The notes under the pieces are model-generated. The model searched no databases, had not been told where the DNA came from, and worked only from the letters and a program-made list of their open reading frames with translations. From JBAXXL01 sp037127915 (GTDB lineage: Bacteria; Bacteroidota; Ignavibacteria; Kapaibacteriales; UBA2268), in NCBI GenBank assembly GCA_037127915.1, contig JBAXXL010000011.1:42532-106531 (forward strand): a stretch of DNA of 64,000 nucleotides, given 5' to 3'. This document shows positions 17,073 to 28,600 of this stretch, in pieces (position 1 is the first letter of the stretch; the number at the start of each line of letters is the position of its first letter). The position numbers and the translations under genes were made by a program.

Positions 17073-17103
17073 CAAAAATACCATTTAATTTTTATATACC
17101 AAT
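17073..17103 (-). promoter_or_regulatory. Probable promoter for the SBBP-repeat/VanX-like operon
   Basis: The minus strand reads ATTG-N19-TATTTTTG: an exact TAnnTTTG element and one mismatch in the -33 element. The predicted start lies about 25 bases before the ATG. Confidence 0.5.
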
Positions 17104-17191
17104 GTTGACAACTTTTGAGAAGATATATTGCAGTTTATAATTAATTTTGTAAATTGTAATTTAGTTTTGAAAATCTTTTATAATTATAAAT

Positions 17192-20100
17192 ATGTCATTT
17201 GTTCATCTTCATAATCATACACACTATTCTCTATTAGACTCTTCACTTAAGCCTAATCAACTCGTTGCGGCCGCTAAAGCCGACAATCAACCAGCAGTTG
17301 CACTTACCGACCATGGCGTCATGTTTGGTGCGATTGAGTTCTATAAATTATGCAAAAAGGAAGGCATTAAGCCGATTATTGGAATAGAAGCCTATATGTC
17401 AACTACTGACCGTTTTTCAAAGGCGGAAAAAGTGGACGGCAAAGCAGGCAAAAATTATTACCATATCATTTTATTAGCCAAAGATGTAAAAGGTTATAAA
17501 AATCTTTGCAAATTATCTTCCATCGGATTTTCGGAAGGTTTCTACAGAAAGCCGCGTATAGACAAAGAAGTACTTGAAATGTATAAAGAAGGGCTTATTT
17601 GCACTACCGCTTGTATGGGTGGAATCGTAAATTCCGATATTATCGCTCGTGATTTGGTTAAAGCCAAGAGCGAAGCTCAATATTATAAAAACCTCTTTGG
17701 TGATGATTTCTATATGGAAATCCAAAGACATAAATATGATTCTGACGAACAGCTTATACACGATGCCGCGAAAATCGCCCGCGAATTGGATATAAAACTA
17801 ATATGCACAAACGATACGCATTACTTGAAAAAAGAACATTCTGACGCGCATAATATCCTTTTAAATATCGGTAGCTCTCAAAAGAACAATGATATAAATG
17901 TTTTACGCTACGGCACACGTGAGTTTTACTTTAAAACCGCCGCCGAGATGAAAGAATTGTTTTCCGATTACCCTCAAGCTATTGAGAATACATTAGAAAT
18001 AGCTGATAAGTGTAATCTTGAAATTGATCTTAAAACCATCTTTATGCCGATCTTCCCTATTCCTGAAACCTCGACATCCAAAACCCTCGATGAATATTTG
18101 GAAGAATTGACCTATGAACGTTTAGCTAAAAAATTTCCTGATAACTCAATCCCTGAAGATTATTTGGAGCGTACTAAATTCGAATTGAAAGTTATTATAG
18201 ACATGGGATTCCCTGGATATTTTTTAATTGTCCAAGACCTTATCCAAAGTGCTAAAGAACGTGGTGTTCCGGTTGGTCCGGGCCGTGGTTCTGCCGCAGG
18301 CAGTTTGGTTGCTTATGGTTTGGGCATAACAAATATTGATCCATTAAAATATGATTTACTATTTGAACGCTTTCTTAATCCAGACCGTATTTCTATGCCC
18401 GATATAGACATCGATTTTTGCGATGAGAATCGTCCTAAAGTACTTCAATACATAACTGAAAAATATGGTAAAAATTCAGTTGCTCAAATTGTTACTTTTT
18501 CCAGTTTAACAAGTAAAGCTGTAATAGCTGACGTTGGCAGAGTAATGGATATTCCTTTGGATCAAGTGCGATCGATAACTTCAGCAATTCCTTCGTTCCA
18601 GGGAAAGGTAATGAAGCTTGCTGAAGCCTTGGAATTACCTGATTTGGAATGGCTGAAAAATAGCAAAGATGAAAACATTCGCAAATTTTTAGCAAATTGT
18701 TTAGTGTTAGAAGGTAATTACCGCGGACGTGGCACACATGCCGCAGGTGTAATTATCGCACCATCGGATGTTGTAAATTATATTCCGACGTGTACACCAT
18801 TAAAAGATAAACAAGGTGATGAAGGCGGTGTTGATTTAGTAACACAATATCCTAATTCGGGTAATGAAATAGAAGAATGCGGTTTATTAAAAATGGATAT
18901 ATTGGGTTTACAAACGCTATCCATTATTGAAAAAACTCTAAGAATGATTGAGTTTAATCATAAAATAAAAATCGATTTAGATAATATTCCACTCGATGAC
19001 CCAAAAACTTATGATATGATTGGTCGTGGCGAAACAAATGCTGTTTTTCAATTTGAATCTCCCGGAATGCAAGAGTATTTGAAACAGTTAAAACCTCAAA
19101 GTATTGAGGATTTGACTGCTATGAACGCGCTTTATAGACCGGGACCAATTAGTAATATCCCCGATTTTATTGACAGACAAACAGGCAAAAAAGATATTGA
19201 ATATCTCCATCCTTTGATGGAAAGCGTTCTAAAGAAAACCAACGGAATCATAGTTTACCAAGAACAGGTTATGAAGCTTGTACAGATAATAGGAAATTTT
19301 TCTCTTGGAGAAGCAGATATTTTACGACGCCACATGAGCAAGAAAAAAAGATCTGAAATGGATAAGATGAAACCGCAATTTATGAGTGGAGCCCGCGAAA
19401 AAGGAATCTCCAATGAAATTGCGGAACAAATATTCGAATTAATATTTAAATTTGCTGATTATGGGTTCAACAAATCTCACTCTGTAGCATATTCTTATGT
19501 AGCTTATCAAACAGCTTGGTTAAAAACTCACTACACAGCTGAGTTTATGGCCGCAAACATGACTGCCGAAATGATGAAGCCCGAAAAACTGACTGTGCAT
19601 TTGGAAGAAGCCAAAAAAATGGGGATTAAAATTTTACCGCCCGACATAAACCGCTCCTTTGCAACATTCCATGCCGTTGATAAAAAGAATATTTATTACG
19701 GTTTGGCCGGTATAAGAAATGTAGGAATAAACGTAGTGGAATCGGTTTTAGAAGCAAGAACAGACGGACCTTTTAAAACATTTTTTGATTTTTATACCCG
19801 TGTGGACAAAAAAGCAATAAACAAACGCGCATTAGAAGGTTTGATTTATGCCGGTGCTTTTGATGCAATGACCGATGGAAAGCGCGCTTCATTATTTGCT
19901 TCTATGGATTTAGCTAATGATTATATGAAAGCTGTTGAATATCATTTAGCAAACAATACTATTAATTTATTCGGTGATATCGATAATACTACTACTGTTA
20001 AAGAACCTGATTTGTTAGAAGTTCTTGAATGGTCTCAGTTAGAAAAACTCTTACGCGAGAAAGAATACCTTAATTTGTATATATCTGGTCATCCGTACCA

Positions 20101-20683
20101 GATTTTTGAATCGAAAATCAAAATGCTGTCCAACTTAATGATTCGCGATGCGGAGCAAATGGTGCATCAATCGAAAATCAAAATCGGAAGCTTTTTAAGC
20201 GATGTCACGTTGAAACGTACCAAGGATGGAAATTTATTTGCGGTTCTAAGGCTTGAAGATATATATGGCAGTATTGAAGCCCTAATTGTTCAAAAGAAAT
20301 TAAATGCGAACAATCTTCAATCAAAACTAATTGCAAATACACCCGTATTTATTATTGGTTCTATTCAACATAGAAATGATTCCACTACAATCATGGTTGA
20401 CGAATTGTATTCGCTTGATGAAGCTTTAGATAAATATAGTGCAGGTTTCAAGATATTTATTAATACCGATTCTACCACCTGCGAAAAAATAGAACAAGTT
20501 AAGAATTTAGCTAACGATAACATCGAAAAAAATAACGACATCGTTTTTTCGTTGTATAGTTTGAATTCTGATTTCAGACGTGAATACAAAGCAAATTTTC
20601 AAATTGAAGCTAATAAGGCTAATTACGCTAAATTACAAAGTATATTTAGTCCTGAAAATGTTAAATTTATAATAAAAACTTAG
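17192..20683 (+). CDS. dnaE: DNA polymerase III alpha subunit
   Basis: The 1163-residue replicative polymerase of class C. The N-terminal PHP domain has HLHNHTHYSLLD (5-16), LTDHGVM, IGIEAYM and CTNDTHYL. The palm has GPGRGSAAGSLVAY, the catalytic pair Asp404 and Asp406 in PDIDIDF, and the third acidic residue Asp569 in LLKMDILGLQ. The beta-binding/HhH region (INKRALEGLIYAGAFD) and a C-terminal OB fold (IGSFLSDVTLKRTKDGN) follow. The PHP metal ligands look intact, unlike the decayed E. coli domain. No Shine-Dalgarno is evident. Two small genes follow within 10 bases. Confidence 0.97.
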   Translation: MSFVHLHNHTHYSLLDSSLKPNQLVAAAKADNQPAVALTDHGVMFGAIEFYKLCKKEGIKPIIGIEAYMSTTDRFSKAEKVDGKAGKNYYHIILLAKDVKGYKNLCKLSSIGFSEGFYRKPRIDKEVLEMYKEGLICTTACMGGIVNSDIIARDLVKAKSEAQYYKNLFGDDFYMEIQRHKYDSDEQLIHDAAKIARELDIKLICTNDTHYLKKEHSDAHNILLNIGSSQKNNDINVLRYGTREFYFKTAAEMKELFSDYPQAIENTLEIADKCNLEIDLKTIFMPIFPIPETSTSKTLDEYLEELTYERLAKKFPDNSIPEDYLERTKFELKVIIDMGFPGYFLIVQDLIQSAKERGVPVGPGRGSAAGSLVAYGLGITNIDPLKYDLLFERFLNPDRISMPDIDIDFCDENRPKVLQYITEKYGKNSVAQIVTFSSLTSKAVIADVGRVMDIPLDQVRSITSAIPSFQGKVMKLAEALELPDLEWLKNSKDENIRKFLANCLVLEGNYRGRGTHAAGVIIAPSDVVNYIPTCTPLKDKQGDEGGVDLVTQYPNSGNEIEECGLLKMDILGLQTLSIIEKTLRMIEFNHKIKIDLDNIPLDDPKTYDMIGRGETNAVFQFESPGMQEYLKQLKPQSIEDLTAMNALYRPGPISNIPDFIDRQTGKKDIEYLHPLMESVLKKTNGIIVYQEQVMKLVQIIGNFSLGEADILRRHMSKKKRSEMDKMKPQFMSGAREKGISNEIAEQIFELIFKFADYGFNKSHSVAYSYVAYQTAWLKTHYTAEFMAANMTAEMMKPEKLTVHLEEAKKMGIKILPPDINRSFATFHAVDKKNIYYGLAGIRNVGINVVESVLEARTDGPFKTFFDFYTRVDKKAINKRALEGLIYAGAFDAMTDGKRASLFASMDLANDYMKAVEYHLANNTINLFGDIDNTTTVKEPDLLEVLEWSQLEKLLREKEYLNLYISGHPYQIFESKIKMLSNLMIRDAEQMVHQSKIKIGSFLSDVTLKRTKDGNLFAVLRLEDIYGSIEALIVQKKLNANNLQSKLIANTPVFIIGSIQHRNDSTTIMVDELYSLDEALDKYSAGFKIFINTDSTTCEKIEQVKNLANDNIEKNNDIVFSLYSLNSDFRREYKANFQIEANKANYAKLQSIFSPENVKFIIKT

Positions 20684-20691
20684 GGAGATTT

Positions 20692-20895
20692 ATGGCAACT
20701 AAAAAAGCAAAAACAGTATTGTCTTGGATTATAGCAGTCGTTATAGCTTATTTTGTAATAAAATTGTTATTTTATAGTTTAGGTGTAGCATTTTTCCTAG
20801 CTTTTACTTTTATAAAATTTATTATCGTTATTGTTTTATTAGCAATAATTGCTGTTCCTTTATATGCCATTATTAGAAGGAAGTTTATCAAATAA
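20692..20895 (+). CDS. Small two-helix membrane protein, unknown
   Basis: A 67-residue protein made almost entirely of two hydrophobic segments (about 9-28 and 34-58), with a Lys-rich start MATKKAKT and a basic end IIRRKFIK. It has a good ribosome site (TAGGGAG) just after the dnaE stop, 8 bases away. Its TAA shares a base with the next ATG (TAATG). I do not recognise a family. Its conserved-looking operon position suggests it is a real gene. Confidence 0.7.
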   Translation: MATKKAKTVLSWIIAVVIAYFVIKLLFYSLGVAFFLAFTFIKFIIVIVLLAIIAVPLYAIIRRKFIK

Positions 20896-21803
20896 TGCGT
20901 AAATCCCTAATTATAATATTAATACTAATACCAATTTTTGTCTCGGCAAGAATTATCCCTGATAGTATTCCGGCAAATAGTGATGTAAAATATATATTCC
21001 GATTAAAAAGCGGTGACGAATTTAACGGATTTGTTACTGAAAACGGCGAAAAAGACGAATATGGTAAATACCTAAAATTGCAAACAACTCTCGGCATACC
21101 AAAAATCTATTACACTGAAATTGATGGTGTCCAGGAATATAACAATATCTATAAAAATGACCATAGAGTATTTCTTTTGCCGACCGCCGAACCAATTGCC
21201 GGTGCACCATTCGTCGGTAATTATGAAGCCTTTTTCTTTTATGGCGGATTCGGAATAACTCAGTATTTTTCATTAACCGCCGGTACAACCGCCATTCCGC
21301 TCTTATATAAAGGTCAACAGTTTTCGGTTATTAATGTAAAATCAACCTTTCTAACTGTTCCTTTCGACTCAATTGACGGTCATTTGTCATTGGCTTTGGG
21401 TGGCAATGTCTCGTTTATAAATCAAGATAACCGCCTAATTCATATTTATACTGCCGCAACACTCCGTTTCAAACGATCCAGCTTTACTGCAAATGTCTTT
21501 TATAAAACAGGATCTGATGATTTTTATGAGATTGACATTATGAATCTTAATCCGTACCCGCTTTACTATGCAAATGGAACTATTGGCTTCGGTATGGGTA
21601 TAGATGCGAAATTTCCCGGTAGAAATAACTTGTTTTTCACAGGTGAAATCTGGAATCAGAATATGGGTGATTTAAGAAGCTCAGCATTTACTTTAGGATT
21701 TCGGTCGGTTTATGATAAACTTTCTATGGAATGGGGTTTCCTTCTTTTGACGAATCCATATATTGTCCCCTATTTCGGATTTACTTGGACGCCATTTAAT
21801 TAG
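20895..21803 (+). CDS. Secreted/outer-membrane protein, unknown
   Basis: A 302-residue protein with a signal peptide (about 1-19, ending FVSA). A small strand-rich domain comes first (IFRLKSGDEFNGFVTENG to GIPKIYYTEIDGVQ, about 30-75). The rest alternates aromatic/polar strands ending in FGFTWTPFN, which resembles an outer-membrane beta-barrel. The start overlaps the preceding stop as TAATG. The last bases overlap the stop codon of the convergent gene at 21800. No family recognised; the barrel assignment is inferred from pattern only. Confidence 0.65.
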   Translation: MRKSLIIILILIPIFVSARIIPDSIPANSDVKYIFRLKSGDEFNGFVTENGEKDEYGKYLKLQTTLGIPKIYYTEIDGVQEYNNIYKNDHRVFLLPTAEPIAGAPFVGNYEAFFFYGGFGITQYFSLTAGTTAIPLLYKGQQFSVINVKSTFLTVPFDSIDGHLSLALGGNVSFINQDNRLIHIYTAATLRFKRSSFTANVFYKTGSDDFYEIDIMNLNPYPLYYANGTIGFGMGIDAKFPGRNNLFFTGEIWNQNMGDLRSSAFTLGFRSVYDKLSMEWGFLLLTNPYIVPYFGFTWTPFN

Positions 21804-24800
21804 TTCTGTTTTACTAAAATATAAGTTTGGCTAAATCCTGCGCTTTTGAATTCCAAATAATAAGTGCCCTTGGCTAAAGATGATATGTTATATGATTTTT
21901 TATATATACCTGCATCTAATATTTCATCAGCTAATATTTTTACTAGTTTACCACTCAAATCAAATAATCTAATTATAGTTCTGGCTTTAAATCCTAAACC
22001 AAAATTCAATTCGATATCCCCGGTTGATGGATTAGGTACTGGAGAATTTATATAAAAATCAGTAAAACCAACAATAACATTCCTAAGGTCATTCATACAT
22101 ACTTCAGCTCTGCGAACTGTTATAAATAAATTGGTATCAATAAAGCATGGATAATTTATCATAAAATCTACTGTACTTGGCTTACTATCTGTCAAGAGAT
22201 AAAGGAATTTAAGTTTGATATTATATATATCATTTTTAGATAGACTGCCGGGATATTCGAAATCAATTCTACCTTCATCGGGGGTCGATTTAATATCCCA
22301 GAATTTGGATTTTAGATTATCACTACTCCCAAGCACCTGGTCTGCCCCTAAGTAATATAGCACTTCTTCGTTGTATGAAATCGTACTTTTAAAGCCTGCT
22401 ATCGAATCTTTTTCAATATTGGGCGCATTAATCGTTATAGTCGGAGAAAACTCTTCACCAGGCGTTAACGTTACATCCATGATGTCTGATACCGCCTTGA
22501 ACACTTCTCCATAATTCTGAATATCCAATTCTATAGTATTTTCTGAAGAAGTAGGAATACTTAAGTGCGCATTATGTTCACCTTTGTGCGTTGCAGTAAA
22601 TTGAACAAGTACTGTTTCCGACGATTGAGCCGGAATTTTTAATTTCCCGGATTTATTCAAGCGATAAGCTTGAGCATCGGCACCTGTAATGTTTGCATTA
22701 TCCAGATCCACGATTAAATCTATTGTATTCGATAAATTTCGGATTTCTAAAGGCAATAAAAGATTGTCACACAGTAATATATGCTGTTTATCATTTATAA
22801 ATGATTCAAAAATTGCTTTTTCGCATACCATTTCTATAGTATTAATTTTCCATTCGTTTGGGTATTCTTTATCGTAATTATCGGCTTCCACCCAAATTTG
22901 TATAGTATGAGAACCTGATGGATTTGGTTTATAAAGGATAGGGAATCTTAAAGTATCCGATATGTCAATATCGAAATCAGGCAAGTGCGGGAAAGGCCAA
23001 CTGAATTCTACGGTTGAATAACTAAAGTCGAATGAATGGATCCGAACTGGACTCGAAAATCCATCGTTAATCATTAATAAGAATGAAACACCGGTACTGT
23101 CGATTGGGGTATTATCTGCGCAAATTGTTTCTAACTTTAGAGAAGGCAAAAAGACTTCACCTTCAAGACTTGCAATCAAAGTATCTCCAAGAGATGAGGT
23201 TAGTTGCAATGCGGCACTATATTTATCTACTCCCGGTGGAAAGAAATTTACGGGAATAATTAATGTATCATTTCCTTTTGAATAACGTGGAAAAACTGAA
23301 TCCGCAACTTGAAATATGGATTGAAACTTATTATCCAAAAAGTTCAGTGAAATCAATTCCAAACTATCGGAATCTTTATTAATTATCTCCAAATTTAAGG
23401 TTGGAAATACTGATTTATATAATAGTCTGCCAAAGTCTAAATTGTTTATATGTAACCCCTCCCGAATACCTTTACCCATAAGTTTGGTTTTTACTAACCT
23501 GCATCCTTCGATAGGGAAATTAATATATGCTGATTTATTACCAATCGTCTTAGGAGTAAAGCCCAATTTTAATGCATAAGATTGATATGGAGGAATTGTG
23601 ATTTTTTCTCCCTGATAAACTCCAATTATTACAAAATCTTTTTTGTTTGAGCCACTTAGATAAGGACTAAAAACAATAGCTTTGTTCATTGGATTAAATA
23701 ATATTATATCAACAAGACTATCTTTCTCGGAATCGATAAAAACATTCCCAAAATCAACTTCTTCTTTTGTGATAGCACTACACAAACCATAGCAAGCTAA
23801 ATCAAGGTCTAATGGTTTTCCACAATCAGTAGTTATTGTCAACCTTGCAGGCCTAGGACCGAAATCTTGTGGAGAAAAAGTAACAACAAGGGATGCTTTT
23901 CCACTAGGTTCAACAGACAATCCAGTGAAATCTTCTATTGAATATTCGGAAGCACAAGGACCGGTTATTGTCCATTCGATAACATTAACAGGAAAATGGT
24001 AATTATTCTCAATAATATCACTATACGGTGTAACCTGATAGGAACCAACAATTACAGAATCTTTACTAATCGCTGGTATAGCACTGGTCAATTGTGGAAT
24101 TTCTATATAAAAGTTATCGGTAGAATCCTGCAAAGTAATTTGGGAACCTAAATCTACATGAGCAACAATTTTAACGAAGTAATTGCCTTCGGGTAAAGTT
24201 TGTTTCCAGAAATATTCATCACCGGTTATATTTTTTGCAATAATTTGCCACCCGCTACTGTTATCTTTATAATATAAATCTTTTAACGCATCGTTTGCCA
24301 CACCTACCCATTTGATTTGAACACCATTGCAAACAGAAAAAATGTCATTTTGGGCAGGATAAGTAATTGTGATATTTCCCAAACCCCCAAATAATTTTAT
24401 TACTTTGTCGCATGGTCTACCTTCAATTACTAAATCAGAAGTTCTGGCAGATTGGTCGATTTTTTGAGTAAATCTGACCTTTATTATATGACTTTGATTC
24501 GCTCCGACGGTAATTCCGCCAGTCGGTATTGAAGTTAAACCGCCGCCATAGTCTATTATATTGAAATAATTCGGATTTGATGGATAGATTTTATTAATTA
24601 AAACATCATAAGGTGTTGGTGTCAGCGCTATATCAAGATCGTTTGATTGGTCAGGTACGGGATTTCCAAAATAATAGTAGCTTTTATCGGTATTCAAATG
24701 AAATATAGCACTTTCAGGCGGGCTGTAACTTGTATTAAATAAATTACCTATTGGTTTGTATTTTAGTCTTACTTGTGTTACATCAGATGAACCTTCACAA

Positions 24801-25621
24801 GGGATTTGACTTTGCCATATAACATTGCAAAATGGATAGCCTGTAAGCTTTTTGGCTAATAGATCATAAATTTCAGTTAGTGCACCTGTCTTGTCTACTT
24901 GGTAATACTCGTTGGAAATAGATTGCAAAGGACCATTGTTATTACTTAAAAAAGATATTGAGTAAAGTTTGATATTATTCGCGGCTAATGCACTTGCAAC
25001 TTCCCAGCTTCTGAATACACCTTGTAGCTCTTCGTCATGATTACCATCAGTTAAAAAGATAATACATCTATTGATATTGGGTTGTTTGGATAATAGACTA
25101 ATCGCTCCCTGATTAGGATCTAAAAATGCACTATTGAAATTGGTTGAAGACGGTATTGTACCCATAACCGAAAGTTTATTATAGAGCTTATTTTTGTCGT
25201 TTGTGAAATTACAATATAGATTGGGTATTGCACCGAAACCTAATATTCCAACAGCACTGAAATCATTTAATTGAACTTTACTGATAAATGTCATAGCACT
25301 CTGTTTTACAATATCTATCTTTGATTTTCCGTTAACTAATTGAGACATTGAAGTACTCTGGTCTATTAATAATAGTACTTGCACCGGTGCTAGCGACTCA
25401 TCACAGCTTATAGTAACTAAAGATTCAGGAATAATTTGGCCATTCTCACTAACTTCAAAATCTGCCGGTGTGTAGAACTTGCCGGGATTGTCATTGAAAA
25501 ATCCGCAACGTATCATAGGAAAATTTGTAATTGAGGGAGCGGTAAAATTGAATTGTGAATAGCTATTTAAAGTTACTAACAATAACACCATTATTCCTAA
25601 AAAACCTTTTTTAAAGTTCAT
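21800..25621 (-). CDS. Giant VWA-HYDIN T9SS-secreted protein (paralogue 1)
   Basis: A 1273-residue extracellular protein. The signal peptide (1-22) is followed by a VWA domain at about 80-270 with an intact metal site: DQSTS (Asp87, Ser89, Ser91), Thr160 in SSTNFN and Asp192 in TDGNHD. After a fibronectin/Kre9-like unit (TYPAQNDIFSVCNGVQIKWVG) come several HYDIN/choice-of-anchor-D beta domains (for example VDFGNVFIDSEKDSLVDI). A cohesin-like region (TLTPGEEFSPTITIN) precedes the T9SS tail (PVPNPSTGDIELNF to GTYYLEF and ILVKQN). Its ATG abuts the stop of the upstream paralogue. Likely an adhesin or matrix protein; function inferred. Confidence 0.85.
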   Translation of the reverse strand: MNFKKGFLGIMVLLLVTLNSYSQFNFTAPSITNFPMIRCGFFNDNPGKFYTPADFEVSENGQIIPESLVTISCDESLAPVQVLLLIDQSTSMSQLVNGKSKIDIVKQSAMTFISKVQLNDFSAVGILGFGAIPNLYCNFTNDKNKLYNKLSVMGTIPSSTNFNSAFLDPNQGAISLLSKQPNINRCIIFLTDGNHDEELQGVFRSWEVASALAANNIKLYSISFLSNNNGPLQSISNEYYQVDKTGALTEIYDLLAKKLTGYPFCNVIWQSQIPCEGSSDVTQVRLKYKPIGNLFNTSYSPPESAIFHLNTDKSYYYFGNPVPDQSNDLDIALTPTPYDVLINKIYPSNPNYFNIIDYGGGLTSIPTGGITVGANQSHIIKVRFTQKIDQSARTSDLVIEGRPCDKVIKLFGGLGNITITYPAQNDIFSVCNGVQIKWVGVANDALKDLYYKDNSSGWQIIAKNITGDEYFWKQTLPEGNYFVKIVAHVDLGSQITLQDSTDNFYIEIPQLTSAIPAISKDSVIVGSYQVTPYSDIIENNYHFPVNVIEWTITGPCASEYSIEDFTGLSVEPSGKASLVVTFSPQDFGPRPARLTITTDCGKPLDLDLACYGLCSAITKEEVDFGNVFIDSEKDSLVDIILFNPMNKAIVFSPYLSGSNKKDFVIIGVYQGEKITIPPYQSYALKLGFTPKTIGNKSAYINFPIEGCRLVKTKLMGKGIREGLHINNLDFGRLLYKSVFPTLNLEIINKDSDSLELISLNFLDNKFQSIFQVADSVFPRYSKGNDTLIIPVNFFPPGVDKYSAALQLTSSLGDTLIASLEGEVFLPSLKLETICADNTPIDSTGVSFLLMINDGFSSPVRIHSFDFSYSTVEFSWPFPHLPDFDIDISDTLRFPILYKPNPSGSHTIQIWVEADNYDKEYPNEWKINTIEMVCEKAIFESFINDKQHILLCDNLLLPLEIRNLSNTIDLIVDLDNANITGADAQAYRLNKSGKLKIPAQSSETVLVQFTATHKGEHNAHLSIPTSSENTIELDIQNYGEVFKAVSDIMDVTLTPGEEFSPTITINAPNIEKDSIAGFKSTISYNEEVLYYLGADQVLGSSDNLKSKFWDIKSTPDEGRIDFEYPGSLSKNDIYNIKLKFLYLLTDSKPSTVDFMINYPCFIDTNLFITVRRAEVCMNDLRNVIVGFTDFYINSPVPNPSTGDIELNFGLGFKARTIIRLFDLSGKLVKILADEILDAGIYKKSYNISSLAKGTYYLEFKSAGFSQTYILVKQN

Positions 25622-28600
25622 CTAAGGCTCCAAAACAAAGCGTTTGGAAGATTGGAAATTTCCGGCTGTATATTTTAAAATATAACTACCACGGCTTAAA
25701 ACTTTCAGATCAAATGTCTCTTGATAATTACCTTCTTTATAAACTTTGCTTAATAATGTTTTTACCAATTTACCTTCAATACTATATACGGCTAATGAAA
25801 TTGATGATTCTTTTTCTGTTCCGAAGCCCACACGAATCTCGCCCTTTGTCGGATTAGGATATGGTCCATTAAGATAATTTGCTAATTGCATAATTTTCAC
25901 AACATATCCTTCCTCGAAGCAATAATCACCCTTTTTAAAAAATGAAACTATTTTGTCGTCATTTTTACAGAGATAATCAATGTTCATAATGATTGATGTT
26001 GTATCATAATTAGCGAGGAGTCCTAGGAAATTGTAGCTAAATAAGTCATACTTTTTATTAGTTAATAGATGACTTTTGAACCAATAATTTACCTGACCAT
26101 CTTGATAAAAAATGGAATCCAATACCAAATATTCCGGCTTTGTGATATCCGATGTAACCAATTGATTATAAGAAACCGGATTAATATGCAAAACATCACT
26201 GTTCCATAAAATACTCATTTTTAACGAATCGATATACTCTTTTTTGATTGTAGGTATGTCAATAGAAAAAATAACATTATACCATTCGCTCGGAATAAAT
26301 GTCTTATCCACAGGTGTGGCAGATTGAACAATCATCTTACCTTCAGCTTGTAGTTCAATATCCAAAGGTAAATTCGCTGAATTTGGAATGCTTAGATGAG
26401 CAGTGTGTAATCCATCGTGTTTTGCGTCGAAACGAACTGTTAGTTTTTTGGTTTCGCCACCGGCAAGAGTTAATGTATCTGTACCGATTAATGTAAAAGC
26501 ATCGCTGTCGGGTCCGGTTATAATAACTTCATCTAAATAGAAGTCTAAATCAAGGGCATAAGATAAATTCGATATACTGAATTCTGATTGTTCATTGTCG
26601 CATAATAACAAATCAGCGAAAACCGGTTGTGTATAATCAAAAGTCATTGCATCACAAATTACGTCTAAGTCATTAATAAACCAATTTTGCTTATAAGTTC
26701 CATCATAATTATCCGCTAAAATCTCAATGATGCACCGGTGCTTACCACCCACTTGAGGATGATAATCCAATTCTAATAATAAAGAATCTTGAATTGGTAT
26801 AGATAAACTGGAAGGGTTACCGCCAATCCAATCGAACTCATCAGGATTATTAGTTATACTACAAACACCAATTTTCAATTTTTCTGTAATGGAGGGATTG
26901 TATAACCATATTGTAGCAATGCCCGATTCGCCAACATTTAGCGTAGATGGACAAGCCGATTTCATAATTAGTTCAGGTAAATAGTTCATCCCTTGGAACC
27001 TGCTATGTAATGTATCACCATCGGTTGTTATAACCAACACCTCTGTATCAAAAGTATCAATGGTTGCCGGATCGAAAACTACTTGAAGCGGTTTATCTTC
27101 GAAAGGGTCGATATTTAATGGTAAATTTAAATTAAGTATTTTAAATTCACCATTATTCTTGATAATATTAATTTCGTTTATATTTTTAAAAAATTTATCT
27201 TTATTGCTTATTATCAAATTCAAAATATTGAAAGTTGACTTATATCTTTTCCTACCAAAATCCAATGTATTTACGGATATACCTTTATACTCACCAAAGC
27301 CGGTTAGTGCTGTGGTTTTATTTGAGCATCCTTCTACACCGAAGTTTAATGTTGCTGTTTTATACCCATAGGAAGTTGGTTTGAATTTTATTTCAATGTC
27401 GAATGATGAAAAAGGCCCTATTGGGATTTTTTCCGTACCGGATAGCCCAACCATTTCAAATTGATTTTTGTTTAACCCACTTAAATATGGTGTTATTGTT
27501 ACCGTTTTATTCATTGGATTATGAAACACTTGAATTATCGTCGAATCCCTAACTGCGTCAATAAGTTTACTTCCAAAGTTAATTGAATCCAAAGCTTCTG
27601 TATTACAAGTCCCCCACCCAATAATATCAATCGCTAACGAATCACCACATTCCGGTACAAGAATCAATGAAGCATTCCTCTGACCGTCCAAAGTTGGAGC
27701 AAAAGCTATTTCAATGTCTGAAGTATCATTTGGAGCTATAGTTACTTTTTCAATGGATACAACCGAAAACTCATCTTTGGCTTTACCAATGAAGTGCCAA
27801 CTTACGATTTTTACAGGTTCTGTTTTTCTATTTGTGATTATATCAGCAAATGTTTTATTCGAATTCGAACCGATAAGAACTAAGTCATGAACCATTGGAG
27901 AATACAGGGAGGTGATTTCCGGTTTAATTATCGGGAAATATTCCGAAATATCGGAAACTGTTTCTTCGCTATCGAAAAATGGATATGCTACCACCATGAT
28001 TTGGCATTTACCATCTCTATGAGGTGGAGTCCAAGTATAAGTAAAACCTGTAAGACTATCTGCTATCAATGTCCACGGTTCGTTATCAAAACGATAATAT
28101 AATTCCTTCATCGCGGCATCTGTAGTACCAGACCACTCGATATCTATTGAGTCGCAGGATGTAAAAATATCACTTGCGACCGGTTTTTCTAAAATTATCT
28201 TAATATCCCCACCGTATAAAGGAATTTGAGCATTGCATGGGTAAGCTATTATATTTAATAAACTCTTGCGTGGAAGATATGCAATCTTTTGGGTAAACCT
28301 TACTTTTATTGTAAGCCATTTGTTTGCCGGTAAGAAAACATCGCCGCTAGGTTTTATTCCTGTTCCATCACCCCAATCAATAATATTAAAATAATTATTA
28401 TCGGTTAAGAATATATTATAAATAGTCATATCAAAGGGCTTAGGTGATATTTTTATATCCATTTCTACGGGTTGGTCAGGAGGCGGATTACCGAAAATAT
28501 AACTTGGCTTATCTTGAATAACATTAAAAACACTCCACTCAGGTGCGGTATATGTATGTCTTGCTGATTGATTTAAAGGACGATAGGTTATTTTAACATT

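Noticed and set aside
17104..17128. TTGACA followed by TATATT upstream of dnaE as a sigma70 promoter
   Set aside because: The spacing is only 13 bases, and other promoters in the window follow the Bacteroidetes consensus. TAATTTTG/TAGTTTTG elements nearby lack a well-spaced TTTG, so no promoter is called.
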